Positions 1 to 14,806 of a stretch of 64,000 bases of DNA are shown here, piece by piece. A program made the position numbers and the translations under genes. The notes under the pieces are model-generated. The model ran no database searches and was not told the origin of the DNA. It worked only from the letters and a program-made list of their open reading frames with translations. Source of the DNA: Colius striatus (Eukaryota; Chordata; Aves; Coliiformes; Coliidae). Every line of letters starts with the position of its first letter. Position 1 is the first letter of the stretch. The stretch covers positions 142,394,671 to 142,458,670 of the forward strand of contig NC_084759.1 in assembly GCF_028858725.1 (NCBI RefSeq), written 5' to 3'.

Positions 1-3000
1 TTACAATACCAACTGTACCTCATTTGGTGCAGAGACCGATGGGTACTAGAAGGGAGAAAAAAACCCCACCGTGATAGTAATTACTGATACTGCCCAAAAG
101 ATCTGGAATTTTATACCAGAAATTAAAGATGCATGGAGAATGAGCAGTGGAAAAATAGTTATGACAACACCTTTATCTTTCTTTTCCAGAGAGTTTCTGT
201 TGGATGTGATTGTCAAATATTTGTCTACAATTTATTATGTCCACACTGTTGTGTTGTTAACCTGACTGTTGGCCATTCAGAAAATGCACAAATCATTTGC
301 AACTATCAAGTCAACATAAACTGCACTTGAAGTACTGTAAGAACTCAATGAAAACCAGGGCTTTTCTTGTTTCCATGTTGGCCATGTAAATGAGTAGCTT
401 GGATATGTATGTGTGTGAGCTTTAGGGCATAATCTATTGCACAAAACTGAACTTGTGCAGTTTAAATGATTCCAACATCGAAAGTAACATAAGAACAATT
501 ATGCTACTCATCTCCCAACAGCCAGCCCAATGCTAGAGGGGAAAAAAAGAAAGGAAGAAGAAACCAGTCCAAAAGATCACAAAAGATAAAAGACTTTGAA
601 AACAAAAACCACTCATTTTAGCTACCAACTTAAGTATTGTATATATAGGTACTACTAACAATTAACAATCATTTACTTCTAATAAGTTACGTCTAATGCG
701 TTATACTTCATGTTTAACATAAGTCTATTCTCTTGATTTAACATGGTACCGTTTAATAGCGCCTTTTTGTGACAAAAAACCCTGATGTGACAGAGAAAAG
801 TTCTGAAAAGAACTGAGATGTTAACTCAAAACCTGTTAAAACAAGTTAAAAGGGAAGAAGTTTCCTACTCAAAACTGAATCTGTTTGTGGCAGTAATGGT
901 AGTTCTGTAATTTGATGAAGGACTAACACGGTGTCACTCCTTACTTGTAATTCGGGTTTATGATGTACCATACAAGAGATGCAAAGTATTAGTTATTCCT
1001 GGCAGAACCTCGACCAGTTACTTTAGAATTAACAGAGATCATAAGCCACTAAATTCAAGTAGTCATATTCTATCTTTTTAATCACCAAATACCTTACTAG
1101 TTATGCTACTGCATGTGAATTTGTTGGCCAATTGAGTCAGAAAGCAACTAAAATAAATTAAAGGTGGGGATCTTATCAGGCCTCCCATCACTCCAAAAAT
1201 GTGAAGATTTTTAAGAAATTGTTCAGAGAGTAAAAAGTTTTGCAAGGTAATCACAATTTCTGTTTTCTAGATACGTAAATATAAATTTAAAAAGTAGAAA
1301 CCATAGATTTTCACAGCATAAAAGAACAGAAAAAGTCCAGTTGAATGGAAAATTAGGGGCAGAAATATTGTCCATCTGATGACAATTTAAAACAAAACTT
1401 AAGAAAAATATAGTATATTCCCTCTTAAAAAGAAAAAGCACCAACAATACAGAAATATTGAGCTAAAATGACATATTGCAAAATCTCATCTCATTGTTTC
1501 AGTTACATATAAGCTTATGCGGCATATTGACCCTTCTTGTGATTGGTGCACTACTAACATTAGTACTTCCATTCACAGATGGTTAACAAAATTAACTGAT
1601 AAAGTTGTTAAATAACAGAGAAATACATGTCAACTGTGCAGGACAGCTGAAGCTCAAGACCTTTCAAGGAAAGGTGACAAATATAAAAGATATCTTGCTT
1701 CACGCCTAACCTAAAAATACTACAGAGCTCTTAAGAATCCATGTTTGAGGAGCCCACAGAACTTAATAGATCCAATTATTTTTTGAAGTAGGAGGTGATT
1801 TTGCTTTCTGACAGTTAATACAGAGAAGAAAAATTCTCCAATATCTCAAACTACAGCTAATACTAAGTGCATGATTTTGAATAATGACGTTATCTCTAAC
1901 CCAATTTACTGGTTTGGAAATGTTTTGCAATACGCATTCCCTGACAGAAATAATAAGTATCTTCCTGATTGTTGAAATATTTAACTCATCGTTATTTAAA
2001 CTTCTTTAGAGGCTCAAACATTAGAAGCTGTACAAATATAACCAACAGCCTTTTACTTTGCAGCAACAGCTCTGTTTGGTTTCACAAAACAGTTAAGGTG
2101 TGTATGAATGAGATAGAAATCAGAGAAAACTAAAACAGAAGCTCTGCTCCAGGTGCACACCAAACACACCCCAATTCCTAATGGAGAAATAAAGAAGTGA
2201 ATTGAGTATCACTCCTTCAGACAGCATAAAACCACATATGTAGAGGAATATTTCATTCAACAGAACAAAATAAATCCAGTCAAGAGTTAAATAGCCGAAT
2301 TATCTACAGCATATATAAAAGGTACCCAGAATCAACTACTCTTTTCTCTATAATCAGGTCTTGCTGCACCAAATAACCTGCTAGCAAGTTCAACCTGTGA
2401 AGTACAGATCTACTTTTTCTAGGTCAGTCTTCAAAGACCGTCTAGCATTCTGCAGTTCACAAAGCAACATTAACAACTGTGTTAAGTATAAAAGAAAGTG
2501 AATTAATTATTTCTTCCACAAGTTCCCAGTCTTTCAGATTAAAGGAGTCTGACATGAAACATTATAAATAGTTAATTAACAAAAAAGTGACACTAAATAT
2601 GAATGAATGACAATCCTCACACAGTCAAAAAAGAGATAGATCTCAGACCTCTTAAAAGTCTACAGATTTGAGCTGATTCAGCCAGATGGAAAGGAGAAGA
2701 GTGATTTCTGAATAAGTACATACTAAATTGATTCTGCTTTGAGAAAACACAGCAAACCATTTTAGAAGCCTAGTTTTGAATACATTCCCAGTCTTAGCAA
2801 AAAAAAAAAAAAGTTAAAGCTTTTCCTGGATAGAAATGATAACTTGGAACATTCTTCAAAAGGCAAACACTGGATTTTGAATCTTAGCTCTAGGAGAATG
2901 AGGGAGAAAGTATATCACAGCAGTATGACCGAATTCATTCAACTGTTAAGTGCAAAGTTAAATTGTAAACATATTTACTGATTGAGAACAAAATAGTAAA

Positions 3001-4357
3001 AAAAAAAGAAGACAAATTTTGTAATAGTAATTAGAAAGTATACTACTTCCAATTACAACGGCTTATAAAGCATTAATTGTGGAACTACTAGTAGCATGTA
3101 CTAGCACGTTACACAACTGTAAAAGCACTACAAATTGTGATGTGTGCACACATAGTAGTACTCACACTTACTTCAACTGTTTGGTCAACTATGTGCACAG
3201 ACCTTCTCATGAATCATGGCCAAAGCACACTTACCAAAACTCTTCTTATTGTCAAAAACATCTGCTAGTTCAACCAAAATTAATTCAGTGTTAAGAAAAG
3301 ACTGGATAAACTTATTTTATTGCAAGGTGTTTTTTTGGGTCCAACCCCTCTGTCCATAACCACCCGCCTCAAATGACTGGGGATAATTCCATTCTTTGGA
3401 ACCTCACACACAGAATTGTATGATCAGAAGGTCCAAACATCTCTGCAAAAATGATCACAAAACAGTTATGTTTTTAATTTTCCTTCATCCATAAAAAAAT
3501 GCCATTGACTGCACACATATAGGGCACTATTTGCCTTCTCATGTGAAAGTATACCTATGCTTCCTGAGAAAGGTCGCTCCTTTGAATAGCTAGGCTCAAA
3601 GATCTGTTAAAATGGTTACACATTAATAGGCTCAATACCATATGGCCAAACCTGACCCATCAGATACTGGCTGAAGGAGAAAGCCTTGAAAATTTTCACT
3701 CAAATCAAAGCTTCCATAGACAGAATAACTTGACTTTACCTAACTGATACACAGGCCGATGAAGACTGCTAAATTCCTCTACCCTCAAAAGAAAAAAAGG
3801 GCACATCTGAGACTATAGGGTTTTTGTACAATTACTCTGTATAAAATGTTAATCTCCACAAGTAATAACATTTGTTAATTTTAACATTTGCACACACAAA
3901 ATGAATATTTCAGAAAAGTACATGTATTTGTTATGCTAAAGTAAAGCAGACAAAGATTACCTCTGTCCTGTCCCAAAGTTCTTCTCTCCTCCTGCATCAG
4001 GATTACTGAGTGGCATAATTAGAAGCAATCTGAAATTTTGGTGTTTAACTTTGCTCTGCCTAGTAAACACAACACTGTCATTTGTACTCCTAAAATAAAC
4101 AGATATTAATAAGAAATCACTGAGGAATCTAATACTCCACATTTATCCCATTAAAGAAAATACAGCACTTACTTCCTAAGTCTATAGTGTAGAGTACAGC
4201 ACTTCCTAGCAACGTAATTAAAAGCCTTTAGTATGCTTTTTCTTTGAAGCCGTTTCCTTTCTAAGATTATTCTAGGACTCATCATTTCACCTATCAGAAC
4301 TAATCCTCTGCCTAATGCTTTTGCCATCCTCTCCATGGATGTACTTCCCTGGAACCG

Positions 4358-4536
4358 AGAAGCACTGGAACAGGCTGCGGAGATGGGTTGTGGAGTCTCC
4401 TTCTCTGGAGACATTCAAAACCCACCTGGACGAGTTCCTGTGTGACCTACTCTAGGTGGTCCTGTTCTGGCAGGGGGGTTGGACTGGATGATCTTTCAAG
4501 GTCCCTTTCAATCCTTGAAATTCTGTGATTCTATGA
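4358..4536 (+). mobile_element. CR1 LINE fragment, 3' end
   Basis: A 5'-truncated CR1 tail. It carries the conserved stretch coding for the end of the CR1 reverse-transcriptase ORF (words such as AACAGGCTGC, GGAGTCTCCTTCTCTGGAG and CACCTGGACGAGTTCCTG). After the stop comes the CR1 3' UTR, ending in ATTCTGTGATTCTATGA, the family's short terminal repeat. It is antisense to ERC1. The 5' limit is approximate. Confidence 0.9.
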
Positions 4537-7261
4537 TCCCCTCATCCAGCAAAGAAATAGTGAAATCTCTTGCCACAGGAGCCAAAACTATTTTCAGAAA
4601 TTTCACATGCGTATTTTCAGTTGATGCAAAATCCAGTCCAATAATTAAGTGTTGCTGTGAACTGAGGGATCTGTTGTTGATCAGTTAAACAACTATATAA
4701 GACTTCCATGAAACAAATCCTAACCTAAAACCAGACAGAAGCACACCTTATCCTATACACTCCTTCCTTCTTTAAAGTCTACAATGCAACTAAGACCAAT
4801 TTCTTATATGGAAGAAAAAAGCGTCACAGTTGCTTTCCATATGTGTGCATGAGATGCACCTTCCAGCGCCTGGAAAGTGGAAAAAATAACTATATTTTGT
4901 AGCTCAGTGTCAGGAAAGTGTTCAGCATAGACATAGAATGTCTAGAGTATCAGCACAGACACGATACAGAAACCTTCAATCATAATATCTAGCACTGCTG
5001 AAAGGATCTAGTCTAAGCTGTAGAAACATGAACACTTTTAAAGATGACATCTTTCTCATCAATCTACTGCTTCTTTAGATCAGATACAGGGCACGAAGAG
5101 AGTATGGAGAATTAGCATCTTCTATAGTAAAGCTTCACTTTCCAAGGAAGTTGGTGTTAGCTGTGTGGCCTTTGACATTTATAACACTTCTGATAAGAGT
5201 TTAAGGGCTTTTTATGACGCCCTGAATCTTTTAGCAAATTAAACATTTAGAATTAAACATTTCCACCTCTCATAAGAGATGCAGCCATAAGAAACAGCCT
5301 CATGGATGCTTACAGATGTGAGATCAGATGCTGGAATAGGCTACGTGGATAACTTGCCTCTAATGAGGACAGCTCTAGCTACGTCAAGTTACTTTTTTTG
5401 CATCACTGTTTGTTTCTAGTCATCTGAGATCTAATATCCACTTATGATGTTGAAAGCCTAATCAATTATGTCAACTGTAAAAACTAAACAAAAGAACAAC
5501 AGGAGGTCTACCATACACACCACTGTCTTCAGTGTCAGGACTTTGTCCTGGTCCAAACGAACCCAAGTCTACCAACCGGTTAAGCCGGAAATGAGTATTC
5601 TTGCATTTACAGGTCTTCAAAGAAAACATGCTACAACACGTCTGAGACATGATTCCACTAAAAACCAGATCACTACTCAGAAAATTTTATGACTCCTGTA
5701 AGGGTATGCAAGTCTCATCACTGCATTAAAAAGTGCAGGATATGCCTTTTAAAAAAAAAAATACTTATTAAATGCCTGAAGCAATCAACTACTATGGAAG
5801 AAACTGTACAAAGTACCTGAAGAAAAGGTACTTTCTTTTTTTCATCTCTGAATGTTGTTAGTTCATGTACTGACTTGTTTTAATCTCAGAAACAAGTGAC
5901 AAATAGTATCAGAAGAAATGAATGGCCCTGTATTCTTTGGAATCTACATCAATATATAATTAGAAGACCATCTGTTCTCAAAATTTAACAGGCCAAGAAA
6001 GGAGGTACCTGATCACCTGACAAGAAGGATCAAAAATCTCAAGTATATTTTCTTATGTAAAGGCCTGCATCTGTGAAATGCTGAGACAGCAAAGAGTATT
6101 TCATGAAGTGCCTACTTCTTGATAATGTTGCTCAAAAGAACGTGATAACATAGTATGTATTGGCCAGGAAGAAATGCAACCATACTTAGCTTTGATACAG
6201 ATACCAGAGAGGCTTAGCAAGTTTCAGACTACCACTGATTACTTGTTTTCCCAAATCTAGCCTGTCTCCCTGTTTCTCTCCCAAGTCTACTGGAGCATGG
6301 ATGTGAAAAGGGACAAAAAGAATGGAAGACACAGGAAAGAGTACCACTGTAGAAACAGAAATGCATAGCAACATACTACAGAGTCCGATAATAACGGAGA
6401 TATCATAAAGCAACAGGCATTAAACAAAGCACCTTTTAAAACAGTCAAATTTATTCCCCGCCTCTCTGCTATAATGAAAGAGCATTGAAAACCGTATTTT
6501 TATTGAAAAAGATAGAGGCAAGCTGTCCTTCCTCCCACAATAAAAAGAGTATTTTCCTTGTGTTATGCATGAGATCAAAAAAGTCATCATTCCTATGATC
6601 TGGTCTTATTTTATGTTCACGCAATGTGCCCAAGAAAATGCCATAATGCTTTTAAATTCCTTTTGAAGTTGTGAAGTCAAATTCTGGAAGAATCTAACTG
6701 CTTCCAAACAATTGCTCACAGTTGTTGGCTTATAGTATTTATTCTGCAAAATAGTGAAAACAATCTTTAGATTTTAAAAGCAATCCATACAGAAACTACA
6801 GATAGCATAGAGCAACAACGACTAAATATTTCTTCCCTCTTTTTCAAGGTGATCCTGGACCAGTAGCCATTACTCAGGGAAAGACAAAAGCAGCCCACCA
6901 CACACTTGAGTCATTTAAATAACAATATTAAAAAGTAGTAGCACACAAATTTTTCAAAATTAAAAGCTTGTATATAGATGAATAAACAGTTTAAATGCAA
7001 CAAGCATCAAAATCTTAGGTTTACGGACAACACTACATTAGTTAGCATTCCAGGTTACAAATAAAGTTGCTGAAATTAAACTGAAGAAGCCAGTTACATG
7101 GTATGTATTCCTGTAACAGTTAAACATAATTTTAACTCTTTCAATTTCTAATGCAATGATCACTGGAAGCACTCTTAATGGCTTTCTATGCTTTATGTTG
7201 TCTTCTGATCAGGCTTATTTCAATGAGCACACATGCAAATGGAAGATTACTTTATGCTTTT

Positions 7262-7324
7262 GGGGGTTGGATTGGTTGGGGTTTTTTTTTGGGGGGGTAT
7301 TGTGTTGATTGGGAGGGTGGGGGG
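7262..7324 (+). repeat. G/T-rich tract, quadruplex-capable
   Basis: The plus strand carries G runs of 5, 4, 7, 3, 3 and 6 separated by T-rich loops, with flanking T runs. Five or more runs of at least three G within 63 bases fit a G-quadruplex motif, although one loop is long. The G-rich strand is the template strand for ERC1. It is a simple-sequence element and no gene is implied. Confidence 0.75.
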
Positions 7325-10300
7325 CTTTTTTTAAAGAACCTAGTCTTTTCCTTGGGTGAATCAATAAGATAACTTTTTCTTAATGGAGGTCCACTGACAA
7401 AAACTCAAATTATCATCAGATCTCTTCAGGTAATCATCTAGATGTTGATAATGACTCCTTCCATGAATTCTTTCTTTACAATTTAAATGTAAATATTGTA
7501 AATATTGGTATGTCCCAATTTCTTCCAATCAGTAAAAAAGGTTTTGGTGTTGAGTCCAAGGATATAAATAGGAAATTTTTAAAGTGTAGTTTCTTCAGAA
7601 CAAAGGAAAACAGATCATTTAATATTCTTTGAAAGCAAAAGTCACTGTACAAAACACAATACAACAATAGGGCATGACTGAGTTCCACAGCATTTCATCA
7701 GTAAAAAGAATGACCATCAAATCAAGAGGATTTTTGTGACACATCAAAATTCTAAGTCAGAACAGAGCTTTACAAATGCTGAGCATTGCTTCTTATGGAT
7801 GCTAATATAACAAAAAAAACCACCCCACTTCTGTTTCACAGTGCAAGGAATCACTACTGCAAGCACTAAGCCATTCACTCAAATATAACAACTGGTATCA
7901 ACACAAAAAGAAACTAACCCAAATTTGTCCTTGCACTTTTTTCTACTACAAAAGGAGACTCTGGTCTTTCTGAGAGGACTCAACATAAATCTGCAAATGC
8001 TATGTAAAAATATACTTCTGTAGGCCTTTTTGTGTTATGAAACTAAGTTTTGCTCAAAATACTTTCTTTTCAAGGTCTAGTAATTATTACCTTCAGACAA
8101 AAAATGAAGATGTAATTATGACCCACTGCATTTAGCAGATGCAGTAATTTTTCCCTCTGTTCATCAGATTAGGCCAAAAACGACACAGAAAAACTACAAT
8201 GCATTATCCATGAAGGAAAAGAAAAGGCATAATCCCAAATAGCTACACTTACTTGCTGACACAGCATTGTAATCTTATTTCTTTCAGGGAGCTCAGATGA
8301 TCAGAAATCTGTATTACCAAAAACACTGATATTTTGTGTACAAGGAATGCAAACATATATACAAAATGAATTCAAAGGAGCTGAATATCTAGAGCACTAC
8401 CAAGTCTCTTCTCCTTTCTCTTCTGCCAGTTATGGCATTATGCAATGTTTCTTTCTTTAATTACCAATTCAGATAGCTGGCATGAATGTTTTTGATAAGG
8501 TATCCAACATAGTAACCATTTTCAGAGTACAGAAAGGTCTCCTCTAAAAGCTAGACACAAAAAGAGTATATCTCAGAATATACATTGTATATACACCTAT
8601 CCTATACACAAAAGCTTATCTGCCTTATCAATGCCTTAAGCGTTATACAGACTGATAACAGCATCTTCTACTTTGCTGAAAACAAGTTTTCTTTCCAAGT
8701 AAGAGTTTAGTTATGGCAGCCCGCTCTGCTGTATCATTTTTGAGTCTATGAGACTTTCTAATAGCAACAAATTGAAAAGAGTTTTAAAATAGCTCTATTT
8801 CAGTTTTTGGCTTTGAAGCCATTCATGAGGATGGTCATACTTATTATTAGTACAACTTCAGTCCTTTTTCCATGGACTGGTACTTTCATCAAAAGTGCTC
8901 CTCTTGTTTCTACTTAAATCAATACCACAGAGTAAGACAGACACGTGAGAATACTAGATTTGGTATTAGAAAGCTACAGTATCAGTAGAAGACCGCTGAT
9001 AAAGTGAACTATAATGCAGGGGTACCTCTGTGCTACTGCTATCACCGATTACTGTTCAACTGTTCACTGACTGAATAAAAGGAAGTCTGTTTGAAACCAG
9101 AGCTTAACACAGTTTCAAGCTACCTAGTTCATACTTCAGAAAGTAAGAACATTTCAGAGAAAAAGTCAGTAACATGAACACCAGAATTATGGTAATGCCA
9201 AGAGAGACAATGACTTCTATAGAAATACAATAACACAGACAAGACTTTTCAGGGATATATACTGATCAGTGGAATAATACACTGTAATCCTAGTTACGAG
9301 TGTAACGTCTGAACAGTCTCAATACACAGTGGACAAAGACTTATAGCAGAAAGTGTCTGCTATTTAACATTCTGCAGAATTTAAAGTAATCCTTCCCCCA
9401 GCTTAATAGCAAAAAGCACAGTTAAACTAAGTTCAACAGTACCACTGACGTCACTTGTTTTATTACAAGCTGCTTTTAAGTTGGTAGTACTCTCCCTGTA
9501 TGTTTAATGGACTGAGACCAGCTGTTCAGTCTGTACTGCAGTTCAAAGCAATTCAAGGTATTAGATTCTACTTCAATAGGAAACATGTGAGGAGCACTGG
9601 GAAACCTAGATGGACAAAAAAGCCCATTTTTATTTCCTTATAGAATTGCAGAAAGACAGAACACAGAAGGCTCATCTCTTGGGCAATTATATGACAATTT
9701 CCAAAGTCAATACGAAGTACCGCAACTTGAAAAATGCCTCAGATATCAAGCATTCTTGAGATAGTTTTGAGTTATTCTAAAAGTGAAAGTATAATTTCAT
9801 GTTGAAACTGGGGAAAGACAGAGGCAACGTTAAAGCTGGCAGTATCCTAGAGAGCCTACAGACATCTGCCATTGAAAGCACTTAAGTGTAATGCTGTGGG
9901 ATACCGGTAGTGCCTTTAAGCAGTGGCTATGGAACCACATATCATGCAATTAAAACATCTGTAATGGGAGAAAGCTGATCTTTCTATCAATTAATAAACA
10001 ACTCAGACTGGCACTAGTATTAGAATAATACAGTACCATGACAAACCAAACATCTTTTAATATCTAATTTAAAAACAATTAAAAGAGAAGTGAGAATTAA
10101 TCTGTTTTTCGGAGGAATAATGTACTCTTTAGAAGCTCAGCCAGTTTTACAACAGCAGCACCCAACACATTTAGCAAGCTAAAACATGGACAGCTGTATT
10201 TTTAAAAAAATGAGATGCTCATTTCATGCTATTATGAAATGGAGAGTAGTTCTAACTAGAGAAGAATGTTAATGAAATGCTGGTATACACTCATTGCACC

Positions 10301-13070
10301 TCTCCATCACAACGCAGTAGAACGTTCTTCAAGTGCTTACTCCAAGCAAGGTGAAATTCAGAAATATTTTCTCAGTTAAACTCGCTCAATCAGACATCCA
10401 AGGCCTCTAACCACAAAAAGACCACAAAAATATATCAAAGTAAAAAGATGCTTCTAGCGGTACTGCATTATTTTAGCTGAAACACAAATCAAAACTTAAA
10501 CGTAGATCAGACAAATGTGGGAAATGTCAGACATCAGATTTGCATTGCAGTACTTCACTTTGACGATCATCATGATACAAGCAAGTTTCAATTGAGAGCA
10601 GTTCCTTTGTTCTTGAGTTCCACATAGTCCACCATGATCCAGTTTTTACAGAAATTATTTCTGTGAAAGTGCAAAAAATGTTCACTGTCCCTCATTCCCT
10701 CTTCTCGCTTCTGATAAAGAGGTTTCCAGGGAAACTTTAAACCACACACGTGAACATTTTTTTTCAACTCAGAAAAATACAGTTCCTACTAAGGCATGCT
10801 GAGAAGAGTGATATCATGCCAAAAACAAGCTCCTGTATATTGGCTCTATCAGCTCCTCTTGGATACATGCATGGGTTTGTTAATCATTGGGAAATTTGTA
10901 CTCTCCTTTTGGCTTCTTGTACAATTGGTTAAGTCATCTCCATTGCAATGAAAACTATTGTATTTTTCCAAGAACCTGTGTTAACTACAGGAATACTTCC
11001 CATGTTTAATTTTTAGCTCTTTAAAATGAGTTGAGAGTGACATTCCTTATTTATGAAAAGAAAGGATTTTCTGGCTTTTCAATATCGGTAACAAAGGATG
11101 AAAATAAAGTGCAGCATATGCTACACTCCACAGCTGTAGCAGTTGCCCAGAGTAGCCAATGAATACAGCTGTGCTGCACCATAACTGGTGAAAATACCAC
11201 AACTGAGGAAGACTAAACAACTCCTGACCCAAGCGAGAGCTATATACGTGTATGCACATGACATTCTCAGTACTGTATCCAGGATATCCCTGCTACTGGC
11301 TGTCCGAAGAAGATAACCAAACAAAAAGAGATCCGACTGCCTCAGGACAGGTATCACACTCTTTAATTCTCTGATCTTTGTTGAATTCAGAAAATTTCTT
11401 GGAATTTAGTAAGCAATATAAAATAATCTATTTATTTGCACATGGTCCCAAGAAATGGGAAAGACAATACAAAGACACCAGTGCATTTTTCACGGAAACT
11501 GATGTAGCAAACAACCAGAGCTCACACTTTCACACATTTTTAACAACTTCCAAAACCAAGAGGCAATTAAATAATTCAAAGTTGAGGTGACAAGAAAAGC
11601 AATTAGAAGGAAAAAAAACAAACAATCAGCGCCAATTAAGTGTGCATAGAGGAATAAAGAGCTAATACCACAGCAAAGAGATTGAGATGACTACCAGATA
11701 ATGGCATGAGTCAGCCAGCATCAGGGCTCCATGGATTGAGTCAATTTTTAACAATTTGGCCTTAGCTAAACTTTACATAAAGCACAAGTTCTGCACATGC
11801 AGAAAGTCTTCATTAAAAGTTATGTGCTGAAATACCCATACTGAGGTCTAAAACATTGATTCCTGCAATTATACTGGAATTCATTTTATGGGAAGGCAGG
11901 AGGGGTCATGAAGTCCCCCAACAGATCAGAGAAATCCCTTGTTCAGTGTCTAAACAGAGAAGTCTGGTTAATTACAGTAAATCCTATTAAACTGATCTTC
12001 CGTATAAAAAAGCTGAAGTGACCAACTCCAAAAGGCTATAGAAGACATAATGAATTCAGAGTTTAATTAGGGCACACTGTTAGCTAGCTATAATCTATTA
12101 ATTAGCATTCTTAGTTTTTACAGCTCATTGGAATAATACCCTTTTACTTTTAAATTGCACCCTTCTTTTTTTGGACCAAAGTTATACAATTCTACCAGTG
12201 TGGTAGTAATTATAGTGATTGCCTAGAGAACAGCGTCCTGGAAATATCTGTAAATGTTTAATTAGGGGATAAAGGAAAGACAAGGGGAAAAAAACCCCTT
12301 CAGATAGAAGAATCGCTGTTCTCCAGTTTTATACATACTTAGTAACTGCTTAATTCATTCTAAGTCACACATTCATTGCATACTTCTTGCAAGATTTTCA
12401 CAGCATCCTCAAATATCAACACTTATTTCAGAAAGAAATGTTATTATATTCCAAGACATTCTCTTCAGTATGAAGACAGACCTTAAATAAAAAGAATTTG
12501 AGAATTATAATACTTACCTGTAGCACCTGAAAGATGAATGAAAAGTATTCCATGTATTCATTATATTGATACTGTACCAACTAAAATTTTCGCTGGATTA
12601 CTCCTTCTATGGAAATCCTGTTGTTGCAATACAACATCATTTAAGGTTTTCTTCACTCCAAAACACATAAAAATGAATACAAAATGTTGCACACATGAAC
12701 AAATACCATGTACTTCTTCAGTAAGAATAGAGCTATAAAACCACACGACAAGTTAATTATTTCATACTAGCTGGGAAAATAAGATTATTTTCTTCAACTC
12801 AGTTCTTTGCAAAGTGAAAAGAAAATCACAGACCACTTCAGTGTAGCAGATTACCATAAACCAGAAGGAATCTGCTATTTAAGATAGGTAATCAGAAAGC
12901 AGAGTATATAGCATGTCAAATACCACCAGCACTACTTTTTTATCTCCAGCAGTTTCCCCTCTCACCTCCACCTTCTAAAGCAAATCTTTAAAAAAGCACT
13001 GCCTAAAATAACGGTTATAGCTTAAGAGCCAAAAGAACATGATCACATTTGAATTATGGAAACTGTTTAC

Positions 13071-13786
13071 AGAATCATAGAATGGTAGGGGTTGGAAGGG
13101 ACCTTTAGAGATCATCTAGTCCAACATCCCTGCAGAAGCAGGTTCACCTAGATCAGGTCGCATAGGAACATGTCCAGGTGGGTCTTGAAGACTTCCAAGG
13201 AAGGAGACTCCACAACCCCTCTGGGCAGCCTGTGCCAGGGCTCCCTCACCTGAACAGTGAAATAGTTTTTTCTTATGTTTAAGTGAAACTTTTTGTGTTC
13301 CAGCTTCATCCCATCACCCCTTGTCCTGTTGCTAGCTACCATAGAAAAGAGGGATGTCCCAACCTCCTGACACCCACCCTTTAGATATTTATAAATGTTA
13401 ATAAGATCACCCCACAATCTCCTCTTCTCCAGACTAAACAGCCCCAGTTCCCACAGCCTTTCCTTGTATGAAAGAATTTCTATACCCCTGATCATCTTGG
13501 TGGCCCTGCGCTGGATTCTCTCCAGCACTTCCCTGTCCCTCTTGAGCTGAAGAGCCCAGAACTGGACACAGGACTCCAGATGAGGCCTCACCAGGGCAGA
13601 GTAGAGGGGGAGGAGAACCTCCATTGACCTGCTGGCCACACTCTTCTTGATGCATCCCAGGATGCCATTGGCCTTCTTGGCCACAAGGGCACATTGCTGG
13701 CTCATATTTAGTTTATTATCAATCAGGACTCCCAGGTCTCTCTCAGCAGGTCAATCCCCAGCCTGTACTGGTGCATGGGGTTGTTC
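13071..13786 (-). mobile_element. CR1 LINE, 3' part with long open RT-ORF remnant
   Basis: The longest CR1 copy of its subfamily in the window, on the minus strand. Its 3' end, read on plus as AGAATCATAGAATGG, lies at 13071. An uninterrupted 185-codon frame (13148-13705) encodes the C-terminal part of the CR1 ORF2 protein downstream of the palm domain: it starts at the [17 protein letters not shown] segment, includes [19 protein letters not shown], and ends in FLCDLI. The frame continues upstream as [11 protein letters not shown] and is then broken by a TGA near 13742-13748, so the copy is a dead 5'-truncated fragment. It lies in the same orientation as ERC1, inside its intron. The open frame suggests a relatively recent insertion. 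Confidence 0.92.
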
Positions 13787-14806
13787 CTTCTTTAACTTTT
13801 TTTTATATTTAAAATACTTAGTAGTGAAAAGAGTTTCACCATGGTTAAAGTTGACTTACATTTCAGGAAACTTTTGGAGTTAGACTTGTTTTCCAGCAGA
13901 GCAGTGAGGTTTCTCACTGAAGAGTCCACAGAGATGCCTAACTCACATTTGGCCAGAAACAATGAAACAGGAGGACACTAACTGAAGGACGAGTAGTTAC
14001 CTCAGGGTGATGCTAGCAAGAAAGTCTATGTGGGAAATTTTTTACAAAGCTTTTATTAAGTAAAACTGACTACAAAGAGTCCTCAATTTTAATCAGTCTC
14101 ACAGTTTTATTCTAATTCAGGGATGCCCTTAAGAGGGACAGAACAAAAGAACTAGACGCCTGAGATTCTCTGTTCTTCTGTCTATTCTCTAACTAGTCAG
14201 ACTACTACTACAAAAAAGTAGGGTGTTTTATGACAGTTGCATAACAAAATATGCATAGCTTATGACAAAATAATAGATTAGCAGGTATTAAACAGAGTAT
14301 TTAAGTGTAGCCAAGAACACAATTTATATCTGTTTTTTGTGAAAACTGCAGAAAACTGGAGGTTTTAACTGGAGCTCTAAAATAAGACAGTGTAACATGA
14401 ACATTATTTTACTGGCAATCTGTCAATGTTCTCCAGCAGTTCAGTTGTACTTTGGGTCAGCGGTTAGTACATTCTTCATCTCAGAGAACACTTCAAGAGG
14501 TATGCAATACGGAAATGTTAATTATGAACAGGGTAAAATACTTCCAAAGGGAAACAACGTGGTAAGCGTTAGTCCAAGGAAAAAACCCCACATGACGGGC
14601 AATGTCATGAGCACTCAAGAGGTGGCTTACAAGTCTGACAAGAAACATTTTTAAATAAGCTTGCAGGTTGAAAACACATCTTACTCATACCAATTACCTG
14701 GGAAAAACACCAACATCATTTAGCTGCTTAAAAGTGACAAGCAAGTTTATTAAGACCATTTAATCATGCTACTGCAGTAACACAACAGTGACATTAGAAC
14801 ACAAAC

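Larger units (their letters stand above)
1..14806 (-). other. ERC1: ERC1 intron 2 (partial), no coding exon seen
   Basis: This AT-rich stretch lies downstream of the donor of the first ERC1 coding exon, so it is intron sequence that continues past the left edge. I looked for the next ERC1 coiled-coil exon in the minus-strand reading frames and did not find it, which makes the intron longer than 14.8 kb. ERC1 is also a very long gene with long 5' introns in mammals. The stretch contains two CR1 copies and one G-rich tract, listed separately, plus several short A or T runs. The short open frames here have no recognisable domain. Confidence 0.8.
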
